54,717 nucleotides of DNA, taken from the NCBI GenBank assembly GCA_036274055.1, contig DASUGM010000047.1, positions 1-54,717 of the forward strand. The letters run 5' to 3'. A program made the position numbers and the translations under genes. The notes beneath the pieces are model-generated. The model was not told where the DNA came from. It searched no databases and worked only from the letters and a program-made list of their open reading frames with translations. This DNA is from DASUGM01 sp036274055. Its GTDB lineage: Bacteria > Acidobacteriota > Vicinamibacteria > Vicinamibacterales > SCN-69-37. Shown piece by piece: positions 15,378 through 23,174 of this stretch; position 1 is the stretch's first letter; the number at the start of each line of letters is the position of its first letter.

Positions 15378-16545
15378 CGTCCTTGTCAAAGACAAGAGCG
15401 GGAAATTCGTTCCGGACCTGACCCTCGCCGACTTCGAAATCTACGAAGACGGCGTCCTCCAGAAAATCACCAATTTCGTGCCGATCATCGGCGGCCGCGC
15501 GCTGAGCAGCGCGACGACCGACGTGGCGACGCCGAAGCGCAGCGAAGGCCTGATCCTGCCGACGTCGAAACCGGCGGCCGACACGTCCGGACGGGTTTTC
15601 GTCATCTTTATCGACGACCTCCACCTCCAGGCGCTCGACTCGCCGCGGGTACGCGACGTCCTGAAGCAGATCCGCGACATCCTGATCAAGGACAACGACC
15701 TCGTCGGCATCGTCTCGAGCGGCTACTCGTCGATCGCGATCGATCTGAACTACGACTACGGCAAGAAGCGCTTCACCGAGGCGATCGGCAAGGTGATGGG
15801 CAGCGGGATGTCGCCGCAGGATCTCATCGAGGCGTCGCAGACCGCCGAAGGTCCGGCCGGCGTCCGCTACCAGGCGCACGTCGCCTTCTCGACCGCGAAT
15901 GACCTGCTCGCCAAGGCGGAGAAGATCACCAATCGCCGCAAATCGTTCATTTACGTCAGCAGCGGCTACGATTTCAATCCGTTCAAGGACTCGCGCTATC
16001 GGCTGCAGCAGGAGCGCTACGCGATTCCCGAACGTGACGCCAACGGCAGCGTCAAGGACCCGACGATTGGCGGCGGCATCATGGAGCCGATCGTCGACAA
16101 CCCGTTCGATAAGAACGGCAATCAATTCGCCGAATCTGATCTGATTGCCGAGATCGCCGAGCTCGTGCGTGCGGCCCGCCGCGCCAACGTCGTCTTCTAT
16201 CCGGTCGACCCGCGCGGCTTGAACTCGGGAATGGCCGATATCAACGTCCGCGTTGCGTCACACGAGTGGCGCGAATGGATTCAGAACACGGTCAGCTCAC
16301 TGCGGGTGCTCGGCGACGAGACCGGCGGGTTCTGCATCTGCGAGCAGAACGATTTCAAGAAGGGCTTGCAGCGGATCGACAACGAGACCAGCGACTACTA
16401 CATTCTCGGCTACACCTCGAACAATCCGGATCCGAACAAGAAGTCCCGCAAGATCGAGATCAAATCCCTGCGCCCGGGGATCGAACTGATCTACAAGTCG
16501 GGCTACGCGCTGCCGCTTGCCCGCAAAGCGAAAGACGTCAAGTAA
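15235..16545 (+). CDS. Secreted VWA-domain protein, acidobacterial type
   Basis: The 436-residue protein has a signal peptide (KLKPAALILLPMLLATVMVS) and the layout of the VWFA-related family typical of Acidobacteria: an N-terminal beta part (TTDVLVKDKSGKFVPDLTLA; DFEIYEDGVLQKI), a von Willebrand A-like domain beginning VFVIFIDDLHLQALD, and a C-terminal part with GGFCICEQNDFKKGLQRI and YYILGYTS. The usual MIDAS DxSxS is replaced by DDLHL, as is common in this family, so metal-dependent adhesion is uncertain. Start ATG has GGAG 6 bases upstream. The TonB-dependent receptor lies 127 bases downstream on the same strand. Confidence 0.85.
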   Translation: MQAQKLKPAALILLPMLLATVMVSGQTQTPMGQQGTVFRSTTNYVTTDVLVKDKSGKFVPDLTLADFEIYEDGVLQKITNFVPIIGGRALSSATTDVATPKRSEGLILPTSKPAADTSGRVFVIFIDDLHLQALDSPRVRDVLKQIRDILIKDNDLVGIVSSGYSSIAIDLNYDYGKKRFTEAIGKVMGSGMSPQDLIEASQTAEGPAGVRYQAHVAFSTANDLLAKAEKITNRRKSFIYVSSGYDFNPFKDSRYRLQQERYAIPERDANGSVKDPTIGGGIMEPIVDNPFDKNGNQFAESDLIAEIAELVRAARRANVVFYPVDPRGLNSGMADINVRVASHEWREWIQNTVSSLRVLGDETGGFCICEQNDFKKGLQRIDNETSDYYILGYTSNNPDPNKKSRKIEIKSLRPGIELIYKSGYALPLARKAKDVK

Positions 16546-16560
16546 CTCCTCCCTTTGGTG

Positions 16561-16602
16561 ACGGATCGCCGCCCAGGCAGGCGGCGGTCCGTACGTTATA
16601 CT
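16561..16602 (+). promoter_or_regulatory. Hairpin followed by a -10 box before the TonB receptor
   Basis: ACGGATCGCCGCC (16561-16573) pairs with GGCGGCGGTCCGT (16580-16592) with one G-T wobble and a 6-base loop; it may end the VWA message. TATACT at 16597-16602 directly after it is a good -10 for the receptor gene, about 70 bases before its ATG. Confidence 0.45.
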
Positions 16603-16672
16603 CCCCGGCTGGCGTTACACGGCTGTTACATCGCCGTCACGCCGCATTCCGTTTCATCTCTGGAGAATCTTA

Positions 16673-19600
16673 ATGACGCGACTGTCGAAATCGCTGCTGT
16701 CGCTGGCCTTTGTCTGGCTGGCGATTCTCGTCGTGGCCGCGCCGCTGGCGGCGCAGACGATCACCACAGGCAGCCTGAGCGGGACTGTCTCCGACGATCA
16801 GGGAGGCCGCCTGCCGGGAGCCACCGTTACGGCGATGCACACGGCGACCGGCACGACGTACTCGACAATCACTCAGTCGGACGGGCGCTACTCGATTCTG
16901 AACGTTCGCGTCGGCGAGTACACCCTGAAGGTGTCGCTCAGCAGCTTCAAAGACGTCTCCGCCGATCACGTCGTGGTCGCGCTTGGCGAAGACAAGGTCA
17001 ACGACTTCAAGCTGCCGCTGGCGACCATGGCGGAAACGATCACGGTGACCGCAACGACGCCGCCGATTGATCTGTCGCGCGCCGGCGCCGGCGGCAGCGT
17101 CTCGAACGAAGTCAAGGAAGTGCTGCCGACGATTCAGCGCAGCCTCACCGACATCGCGCGGACCAACCCCTACTTCAACCCGATGGGCCGGAACGACGAC
17201 GAGGTGACGGCCTCGGTGGCGGGCCGCAGCCAGCGCTACAACAGCCTGCAGATCGACGGCGCGGTCAACACCGACCTGTTCGGCCTCGCGGCCGGCGGCG
17301 GCGTGCCGGGCGGGCAGGCCGGATCGCAGCCGATCAGCTTCGACGCGATTCAGGAACTGCAGCTGGTGGTCTCGCCCTACGACATTCGGCAGGGCGGCTT
17401 CTCCGGCGGCGGCATCAACGCGATCACCAAGAGCGGCGCGAACGATTTTCACGGCAGCGTGTTTCTCTACGGCCGTAATCAGGACTGGGTCGGCGAGTTC
17501 AAGACGACCGCGAACCCGACCGGCAAGATCGGATCGTTCAGCGACAAGCAGGGCGGCTTCAGCCTCGGCGGGCCGATTCAGCGCAACAAGGCGTTCTTCT
17601 TCGTCAATCTCGACGACGGCCGGAAGAGCACGCCGTCGGGTTTCTCGATCAACGGCACCGGCCAGACGTTCGGGAACGAGGCGCAAATCGATCGCATTCT
17701 CAACGCCGCCAGGAATCGCTACGGCTACGACGTCGGCCCCGCCGCGAAGAGCGAGTTCATCCGCGACACCAACAGCGACAAGTTCTTCGCCCGCGCCGAC
17801 TTCAACCTTGGCGTCCATCAGCTGACCGTCCGGCACAACTTCGTCAATGCCGGCAATGACAGCGGTTTTCCGAGCCTGACGTCGTACGTCTTCCCGGATG
17901 GCTTCCACAACTTCACCTCACGCACCAATTCGACCGTGGCGCAGCTGACCTCGCGCCTCTGGCAGGGCGTCAACGAATTCCGCTTCACGAGGACGTCGGT
18001 GCGCGAAAAGCGCAACATCCAGGATCAGTACGATCCGTTCCCGCGCGCCACCGTGACGGTGCTCGGGTCGACGCTCGCCAATCTTGGTCTCGACGGTCCG
18101 TCCCAGCGCAACGAGCTCGACCAGGACATCCTGGAGCTCACCGACGACTTCACGAAGGTCTACGGCACGCACCAGATCACCGTCGGCACGCACAACGAGT
18201 TCTTCAAGATTCGCAATCTGTTCATCAATGGCGCCTTCGGGCAGTACACGTTCCAGTCGATCGATTTGTGGGAGCAGGGCCTGGCGCAGCGCTACCAGTA
18301 CGTCTACTCGAACACCTCCGACCCGTTGCAGGCCGCCAAGTTCAACGTCCGCCACTTCGGCTTCTACGCCGGCGATCAGTGGCGCCCGAACAGCCGCCTG
18401 ACCTTGACCTACGGCGCCCGCCTGGACATCCAGCGGTTCCCGACGATTCCGAACCGGAACCCGGTGTCCGAAGATCGATTCGGCTATCGCACGGATGAAG
18501 TCCCGAACGGGACGACATTCTCCCCCCGCGGCGGGTTCAACTACGCGTTGAAGGGCGACGGGAGCGAACAAATCCGCGGCGGCATCGGGCTCTTCAGCGG
18601 CCGCACGCCCTACGTGTGGATTTCAAACCAGTACGGCAACACCGGCGTCGACTTCATCCGTCTGGACACCGGCACCAACGCCAACAACCGGATTCCGTTC
18701 ATCCCCGATCCGAACAATCAGTATCGGACGCTGGCGGGCCTGCCGGGCCTCGTCAACAACGTCGCACCGCTGACGAATGAAATCGACCTGATCGACCCGG
18801 ACTTCAAGTACCCGTCGGTCATCCGCGCGAACATCGCCTACGACCGCAAGCTGCCGTGGGGGATTTATGGCACGGCCGAAGTGATCTTCACGCCGGTCGT
18901 CAACGACGTGAAGTTTCAGAACCTCAACCTGGTCCAGACCGGGACGGTGCCTGTTGACGGGCGGCCGGTCTACGCGCGCCAATACTCCGACCTGACCGAC
19001 GTCATCCTGCTGACGAACACGTCAGAAGGCAATGCGTGGACGATCGCGTTCGAGGGCAAGAAGCCGTTCAACAAAGGCTTCTTCGTGAACGCCTCGTACC
19101 TCTACGGCCGCTCGACGTCGATCGTCGACGGCGTCCGCGATCAGGCGCTCTCGTCGTGGGGCAACGTGTTCATCGGCGGCGATCCGAACAATCCCCCGGT
19201 CGGCACGTCCGACTACGACCCGGGCCATCGCATCACCATGAGTGGTTCGTACGACTTCCACGTGTGGAGGGAGTTCAGTGCCTCGGCGTCGCTCTACTAC
19301 AGCGGCCAGTCGGGCCGGCCGTACTCGCTGCTCTGGGGCTCACCGGGCGTGAACGGCGATCAGCAGACGTTGAACGACCTGCTATATCTGCCCACGCAGT
19401 CCGACGCGCTGACCTACACGAACGGCACCTACGCCGACCTGCGCGCCTACCTCGACAAGCGCGGCTGCACGGCCGATCAGGTCGGCGAGATCATGGAGCG
19501 CAACTCGTGCCGCTCGCCGTGGTCGAATACGATGGATGCACGGTTCACCGTCAACCTGCCGTTCAAGAAGGTCAAGGCGGAAGTCACGATGGACATCCTC

Positions 19601-19807
19601 AACCTGATCAACTTCTTCGACGCCGATCACGGCTACTTCCGCTACGCGTCGTCGAATTTCATCACCCCGGTGGCGCCGATCACGACCGGTGGCGTCGTGA
19701 CCGGCATGAACCTGGCGACGCTGACGAACGCGTCGTTCAACGAATTCACGCGCAACGACCTGCGTTCGCGCTGGCAGTTCCAGCTTGGCGCGCGTCTGAA
19801 GTTCTAG
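16673..19807 (+). CDS. Oar-like TonB-dependent receptor with N-terminal carboxypeptidase-regulatory-like domain
   Basis: The 1044-residue protein has a signal peptide ending near AAPLAAQ, then a carboxypeptidase-regulatory-like beta domain (GSLSGTVSDDQGGRLPGATV; SDGRYSILNVRVGEYTL), a plug region (about 110-260, SFDAIQELQLVVSPYDIRQG; GGGINAITKSG) and a long beta-barrel ending in an aromatic residue (FQLGARLKF), as outer-membrane proteins do. Family members import large or scarce substrates through the outer membrane with TonB energy; many Oar-type proteins have no known ligand. GGAGA lies about 7 bases before the ATG. No TonB/ExbBD gene is in the window. Confidence 0.9.
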   Translation: MTRLSKSLLSLAFVWLAILVVAAPLAAQTITTGSLSGTVSDDQGGRLPGATVTAMHTATGTTYSTITQSDGRYSILNVRVGEYTLKVSLSSFKDVSADHVVVALGEDKVNDFKLPLATMAETITVTATTPPIDLSRAGAGGSVSNEVKEVLPTIQRSLTDIARTNPYFNPMGRNDDEVTASVAGRSQRYNSLQIDGAVNTDLFGLAAGGGVPGGQAGSQPISFDAIQELQLVVSPYDIRQGGFSGGGINAITKSGANDFHGSVFLYGRNQDWVGEFKTTANPTGKIGSFSDKQGGFSLGGPIQRNKAFFFVNLDDGRKSTPSGFSINGTGQTFGNEAQIDRILNAARNRYGYDVGPAAKSEFIRDTNSDKFFARADFNLGVHQLTVRHNFVNAGNDSGFPSLTSYVFPDGFHNFTSRTNSTVAQLTSRLWQGVNEFRFTRTSVREKRNIQDQYDPFPRATVTVLGSTLANLGLDGPSQRNELDQDILELTDDFTKVYGTHQITVGTHNEFFKIRNLFINGAFGQYTFQSIDLWEQGLAQRYQYVYSNTSDPLQAAKFNVRHFGFYAGDQWRPNSRLTLTYGARLDIQRFPTIPNRNPVSEDRFGYRTDEVPNGTTFSPRGGFNYALKGDGSEQIRGGIGLFSGRTPYVWISNQYGNTGVDFIRLDTGTNANNRIPFIPDPNNQYRTLAGLPGLVNNVAPLTNEIDLIDPDFKYPSVIRANIAYDRKLPWGIYGTAEVIFTPVVNDVKFQNLNLVQTGTVPVDGRPVYARQYSDLTDVILLTNTSEGNAWTIAFEGKKPFNKGFFVNASYLYGRSTSIVDGVRDQALSSWGNVFIGGDPNNPPVGTSDYDPGHRITMSGSYDFHVWREFSASASLYYSGQSGRPYSLLWGSPGVNGDQQTLNDLLYLPTQSDALTYTNGTYADLRAYLDKRGCTADQVGEIMERNSCRSPWSNTMDARFTVNLPFKKVKAEVTMDILNLINFFDADHGYFRYASSNFITPVAPITTGGVVTGMNLATLTNASFNEFTRNDLRSRWQFQLGARLKF

Positions 19808-19840
19808 CGCGGGCGCGCGCTGGAACGTGCGCTGGAACGT

Positions 19841-19927
19841 CTTGGGTCTTTGGACTTGGGTCTTGGGGCGTACCTCAAGACTCAAGACTCAAGACTCAAG
19901 ACTGAAGACCCAAGACTGAAGACTGGG
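19841..19927. repeat. Heptad repeat, locus B: inverted arms between convergent genes
   Basis: The left arm has units CTTGGGT, CTTTGGA, CTTGGGT, CTTGGGG; the right arm has CTCAAGA four times, then CTGAAGA, CCCAAGA, CTGAAGA. The arms are complementary and can form a long imperfect hairpin between the TonB receptor and the convergent methyltransferase. The right arm enters the methyltransferase gene and encodes its last residues. A tandem 12-bp duplication (GCGCTGGAACGT, 19817-19840) sits directly before it. Confidence 0.75.
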
Positions 19928-20795
19928 CGGCGAGGATTCTCTTCTTCGCTTCGGCCAGGTACTCCGCATCCATCTCAATCCCAACGAAATCCAGGCCCAG
20001 TTTCGCGGCGGCGATTGCCGTGTTGCCAAGCCCGAGGAACGGATCGAGGACCAGGCCGGCGCGGTCGAGGCCGTGCAGGCGCAGGCACTGCTCAGGGATC
20101 TTCGGCGGGAAGGACGCCGGGTGCGGCCGGTCGCGGTCGCGGTTCTGGATGGTCTCGTAGGGCACGAACCAGGTGTTGCCCCGGCAGCGCAGGCCTTCGC
20201 CGGCCGCGGCCCAGCGCTTGATATTCGACGGGTCCTGATACGGCACGCCGACGGCGCGGCGATCGAGCGGCGTCCGGCCGCGCGGCGTGAAGTGAAAGAT
20301 GTATTCGTGGCAGTCGTTGACGAACCGATCGCTGTTGATCGGCTTGTAGTGGCCGACCGCGACGTCGCGATCGAGCCCGGCGTTGGCGCCGGCGGCCTCG
20401 CGGTCGATGGCGATCGACTTCACCCAGTGAATCGTGTTCTGGAGCCGGAAGCACTGCCGCGCGACCTGCGCCACCTCGAGCGGAATCCACGGGTCGGTCG
20501 GTTTGGCGCCGACGTTCAGGAACAGCGACGCGTCAGGCGACATTGCCCGTGACGCGGCGCGCAGCCACCGGTCCGTCCACGCCAGATACTCGGCGCGCGG
20601 CAGGTCGTCTTCGTAGCTGCGGTACTTGATGCCGAGGTTGTAGGGCGGCGACGTCACGACCACGCCGATGCTGGCCGGAGCGAGTTGGGGGAGAACGTCG
20701 CCGCAGTCGCCGTGGAAGAGCTGGATCCGGGAACGACCGATGGTGATGTCGACGACCGGCTTGGGGGCGCGAGGGGAGACGAGGGCGAGCGCCAT
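19896..20795 (-). CDS. Site-specific DNA methyltransferase, beta class, solitary
   Basis: The 299-residue protein has the catalytic motif IV TSPPYNLG (48-55) before the SAM-binding motif I region LDPFLGLGNTAIAAAKLG near residue 250, the order of beta-class amino-methyltransferases (N4-cytosine or N6-adenine). The Ser in SPPY is more common for N4-cytosine enzymes, but this does not decide it. No restriction endonuclease is adjacent, so it is an orphan enzyme or one half of a lost system. The C-terminal residues SSVLGLQS come from heptad-repeat DNA. A 7-bp palindrome lies upstream. Confidence 0.85.
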   Translation of the reverse strand: MALALVSPRAPKPVVDITIGRSRIQLFHGDCGDVLPQLAPASIGVVVTSPPYNLGIKYRSYEDDLPRAEYLAWTDRWLRAASRAMSPDASLFLNVGAKPTDPWIPLEVAQVARQCFRLQNTIHWVKSIAIDREAAGANAGLDRDVAVGHYKPINSDRFVNDCHEYIFHFTPRGRTPLDRRAVGVPYQDPSNIKRWAAAGEGLRCRGNTWFVPYETIQNRDRDRPHPASFPPKIPEQCLRLHGLDRAGLVLDPFLGLGNTAIAAAKLGLDFVGIEMDAEYLAEAKKRILAAQSSVLGLQS

Positions 20796-20811
20796 ACGCC
20801 AAGGCTTTTCG

Positions 20812-20829
20812 GTACGACCTCAGTCGTAC
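20812..20829. promoter_or_regulatory. Palindrome upstream of the DNA methyltransferase
   Basis: GTACGAC (20812-20818) and GTCGTAC (20823-20829) are exact inverted repeats with a CTCA spacer, about 17 bases before the methyltransferase start. On minus, TATCGT overlaps its distal arm and could be a -10. It may be an operator; solitary and restriction-linked methyltransferases are often autoregulated. Confidence 0.45.
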
Positions 20830-20856
20830 GATAGGCGTACCTGGCGCGGGCCGAGG

Positions 20857-21066
20857 TTAACTGGCTTGCGCCGCGGCGCCCCCGGCAAAGCCGTGGGCGA
20901 CGCGATCGGCGCTGACTGGCTGGTTCCGCTGATGGCCGACCTGGAGACAGGCGTTGCCCTTCTCCTCGATGTAGGTGATTTCACGGTCGGTGCCGGCTTC
21001 CCGGTACCGTCCCGAAACACACCCGCAGGCCATCGTCGTGAACCCCAGCAGGCGAACCACACTCAT
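20857..21066 (-). CDS. Small putative lipoprotein, unknown function
   Basis: The 69-residue protein begins with a short hydrophobic segment (MSVVRLLGFTTMACGC) whose TMAC resembles a lipobox. The mature part (REITYIEEKGNACLQVGHQR) has one further cysteine. GAGGA lies 5 bases before the ATG at 21066, and this is the main support. I do not recognise a family. It could be a chance reading frame. Confidence 0.4.
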   Translation of the reverse strand: MSVVRLLGFTTMACGCVSGRYREAGTDREITYIEEKGNACLQVGHQRNQPVSADRVAHGFAGGAAAQAS

Positions 21067-21155
21067 GGAATCCTCGCTCACTCGCTTTGCAAACGACGTG
21101 CCCAGTATCGCAAACGAAGATGACGGACGTGTGATGCGTTTTTCTGGCTGAAAAT

Positions 21156-21174
21156 CACGGTTCTCTGCACCGTG
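21156..21174 (-). terminator. Weak terminator-like hairpin after the membrane-protein gene
   Basis: CACGGT (21156-21161) and ACCGTG (21169-21174) form a 6-bp stem. Read on minus it is followed by ATTTTC, giving a small intrinsic-terminator shape about 60 bases after the membrane-protein stop. Confidence 0.35.
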
Positions 21175-21236
21175 CTCTCCAGAGTTGGTGAGGCACTGTG
21201 TCAACGCTGACTCTTGGGTTGGATTCTTGACGCCAA

Positions 21237-21830
21237 TCAATTGGATCCGGACGGCTTCAGGGCTCGTGCATAGCGCCGGTAAGTCTCGAGATCGACTTCG
21301 CGCTGGCTTCGAGCGAAACGCCGCGCCGCAAGGACACGGGCGACGAGGATCGCGTGAACGAAGGAAAAGCCCACCAATTCAACCCAGAGCGCGACTTCAT
21401 TCACGTCTCCGGTCACCCGCACCAGCAGCGCCAGCACCAGATTGAGGACGGTCGCGACCAGGAACAGCGACGAAAACAAGGGGTCGATTCGGAGCGCCGG
21501 GACGCGCGGTTTGGCGTCCATCGCGGCATGCTCCCAGCCTGGCAGCCCGCCCGCGTCCCCCTCGTAAAAGACCTGGATGAACCGGCCAATGCGTTCGACG
21601 CCGACGTGAAGACTCAGGATGGTCTCGAAACCGGCCGCGAGCACGAGCAAGGGGAGAAGGCTGAACCAGGTCGCCGAGAGCCACGACTGGATGGCGACCG
21701 TCAGCGCCGCCCATGTCACGAACGTAATTAGAGCGACAAAAAGGCGTACGGATCCGCGCTCGCGAATCGTCGCGCGCAGTTCACGGTATTCCTCCACCGA
21801 CAATTCTTGCGGCTGCGGCGCCATCGTCAT
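21237..21830 (-). CDS. Four-helix membrane protein, unknown function
   Basis: The 197-residue protein has an N-terminal soluble helix (SVEEYRELRATIRERGSVRL), two adjacent membrane helices (FVALITFVTWAALTVAI; FSLLPLLVLAAGFETIL), a soluble loop, and two more membrane helices (FSSLFLVATVLNLVLALLV; VALWVELVGFSFVHAILVA), then a charged C-terminal helix. I cannot name a family. The ATG at 21830 is chosen for GAGAGG just upstream; ATG at 21824 is equally possible, and upstream extension to 21971 looks non-coding. Divergent from the carboxypeptidase gene. Confidence 0.65.
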   Translation of the reverse strand: MTMAPQPQELSVEEYRELRATIRERGSVRLFVALITFVTWAALTVAIQSWLSATWFSLLPLLVLAAGFETILSLHVGVERIGRFIQVFYEGDAGGLPGWEHAAMDAKPRVPALRIDPLFSSLFLVATVLNLVLALLVRVTGDVNEVALWVELVGFSFVHAILVARVLAARRFARSQREVDLETYRRYARALKPSGSN

Positions 21831-22076
21831 GCCTCTCGAACTACGGATATCGTCGGCGTACACCGATACATTCAGTGTCGGCGCTGGTTGTGCCGGCCGT
21901 CCAGCGCGTTTTACCGCCTTCCTGGTTCGCATTGGCACGAAGATTGATCCCTCGTAACCATTGCGAAACAAGCACTTGGGATGTTACGATACGAACTCGT
22001 TCAACGCGGTTTTCACACTGCAATTCGGCGGGGCCAGGGCTGCCTCGACGGGCGGGCCGGAGGAATAGTGCGGGCA

Positions 22077-23108
22077 ATGAAACAGCCGTACCGGATTTCG
22101 CTGATGAGCGTGCTGGCGCTTGCGCTGGTCGGGATGACACCGGCCGGCCTCGGCGCGCAGGCGAAATCAACGTCCAAGGCGCCGGTGAAAACCAGCGCGT
22201 CGAAACCCGCGACGCGGACGAGCCTGGCGCGCGCCGCCGCCGCCCGCCGCGCCCGAGCCGCTGCCGCCCAGCGCGTCCAGCAGGACGCGATGACCGCGCG
22301 CTTCAAGCGCGACATGCTCGGCAATCTGATTCCTGACGTCCGCGCCGCTGCCGCGATCATCTACGACCCGCAGACCGGCGTCACCCTCTACGACGAGAAT
22401 GCCCGCGACGTTCGCTCCATCGCCAGTCTGACGAAGCTGATGACCGCCGTGACGTTCATGGCCGACGCGCCGGACCTCAGTCAGGTCGTCGCCGTTACCC
22501 GGACGGACATGAAGGCCGCGTCGACGACGTACTTGCGGGCCAACGACCTCGTGTCGTTCGACACGCTTCTGCACCTCACGCTCATCGCGTCGGACAACGC
22601 GGCGGCACGGGTGCTCGCCAGGACCGCCGAGGGAGGCACCGGCGCCTTCGTCTCGCGCATGAACGAGATGGCCACTCATCTCGGCATGGAGAGCACGCAG
22701 TACTTCGAGCCGTCTGGTCTCGACGCCCGCAACGTGTCGTCGGCATTCGATCTGTCGCATCTGATCGCGTTTGCGGCCAGCGACGAGCAGCTCGGCGAGA
22801 TCATGCGGACCTCCGAGTACGACGTGAGCACGAGCAGCCGCAGCTTCAAGATCCACAGCACCAACAAACTCCTCGGCACCGACGTCGACGTGCGCGGTGG
22901 CAAGACCGGCTTCATCAGCAAATCCGGCTACTGCCTGGCGACGCTGCTTCAGGTGCCGCAAGGCGCGCAGGTGGCCGTCGTCGTGCTCGGCGCCGCCAAC
23001 AGCACGTTGCGGTTCTGGGAAGCCCGTCATCTCTTCAACTGGGTCGTCGGCCGCACTCAAGGCCTGGTCGGCGGCCAGCCGGAACAGCCGTTTTCGCAGT
23101 TTCAGTAA
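22077..23108 (+). CDS. D-alanyl-D-alanine carboxypeptidase, S11 family (PBP5-like)
   Basis: The 343-residue protein has all three penicillin-binding motifs: SLTK (S117, K120), SDN (172-174) and KTG (276-278) in GGKTGFISKSGYC. It should trim the terminal D-Ala of peptidoglycan stem peptides in the periplasm. After the signal peptide (SLMSVLALALVGM) there is an Ala/Lys/Arg-rich spacer at 30-75 that is unusual for the family and may bind wall or DNA. GGAGGA lies 13 bases before the ATG; a GTG at 22068, 3 bases after it, is the alternative start. The usual C-terminal domain and amphipathic anchor of PBP5 are missing. Confidence 0.9.
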   Translation: MKQPYRISLMSVLALALVGMTPAGLGAQAKSTSKAPVKTSASKPATRTSLARAAAARRARAAAAQRVQQDAMTARFKRDMLGNLIPDVRAAAAIIYDPQTGVTLYDENARDVRSIASLTKLMTAVTFMADAPDLSQVVAVTRTDMKAASTTYLRANDLVSFDTLLHLTLIASDNAAARVLARTAEGGTGAFVSRMNEMATHLGMESTQYFEPSGLDARNVSSAFDLSHLIAFAASDEQLGEIMRTSEYDVSTSSRSFKIHSTNKLLGTDVDVRGGKTGFISKSGYCLATLLQVPQGAQVAVVVLGAANSTLRFWEARHLFNWVVGRTQGLVGGQPEQPFSQFQ

Positions 23109-23174
23109 ACCGTTACGTCCCTCGATCGACCTTCCGAACCTGACAAGCCCACCGGGCGCGGCGCGCGCCTGTCG

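Noticed and set aside
19896..21066. A restriction-modification system around the DNA methyltransferase
   Set aside because: Neighbouring genes are a TonB receptor and small membrane/lipoprotein genes; none has nuclease motifs.
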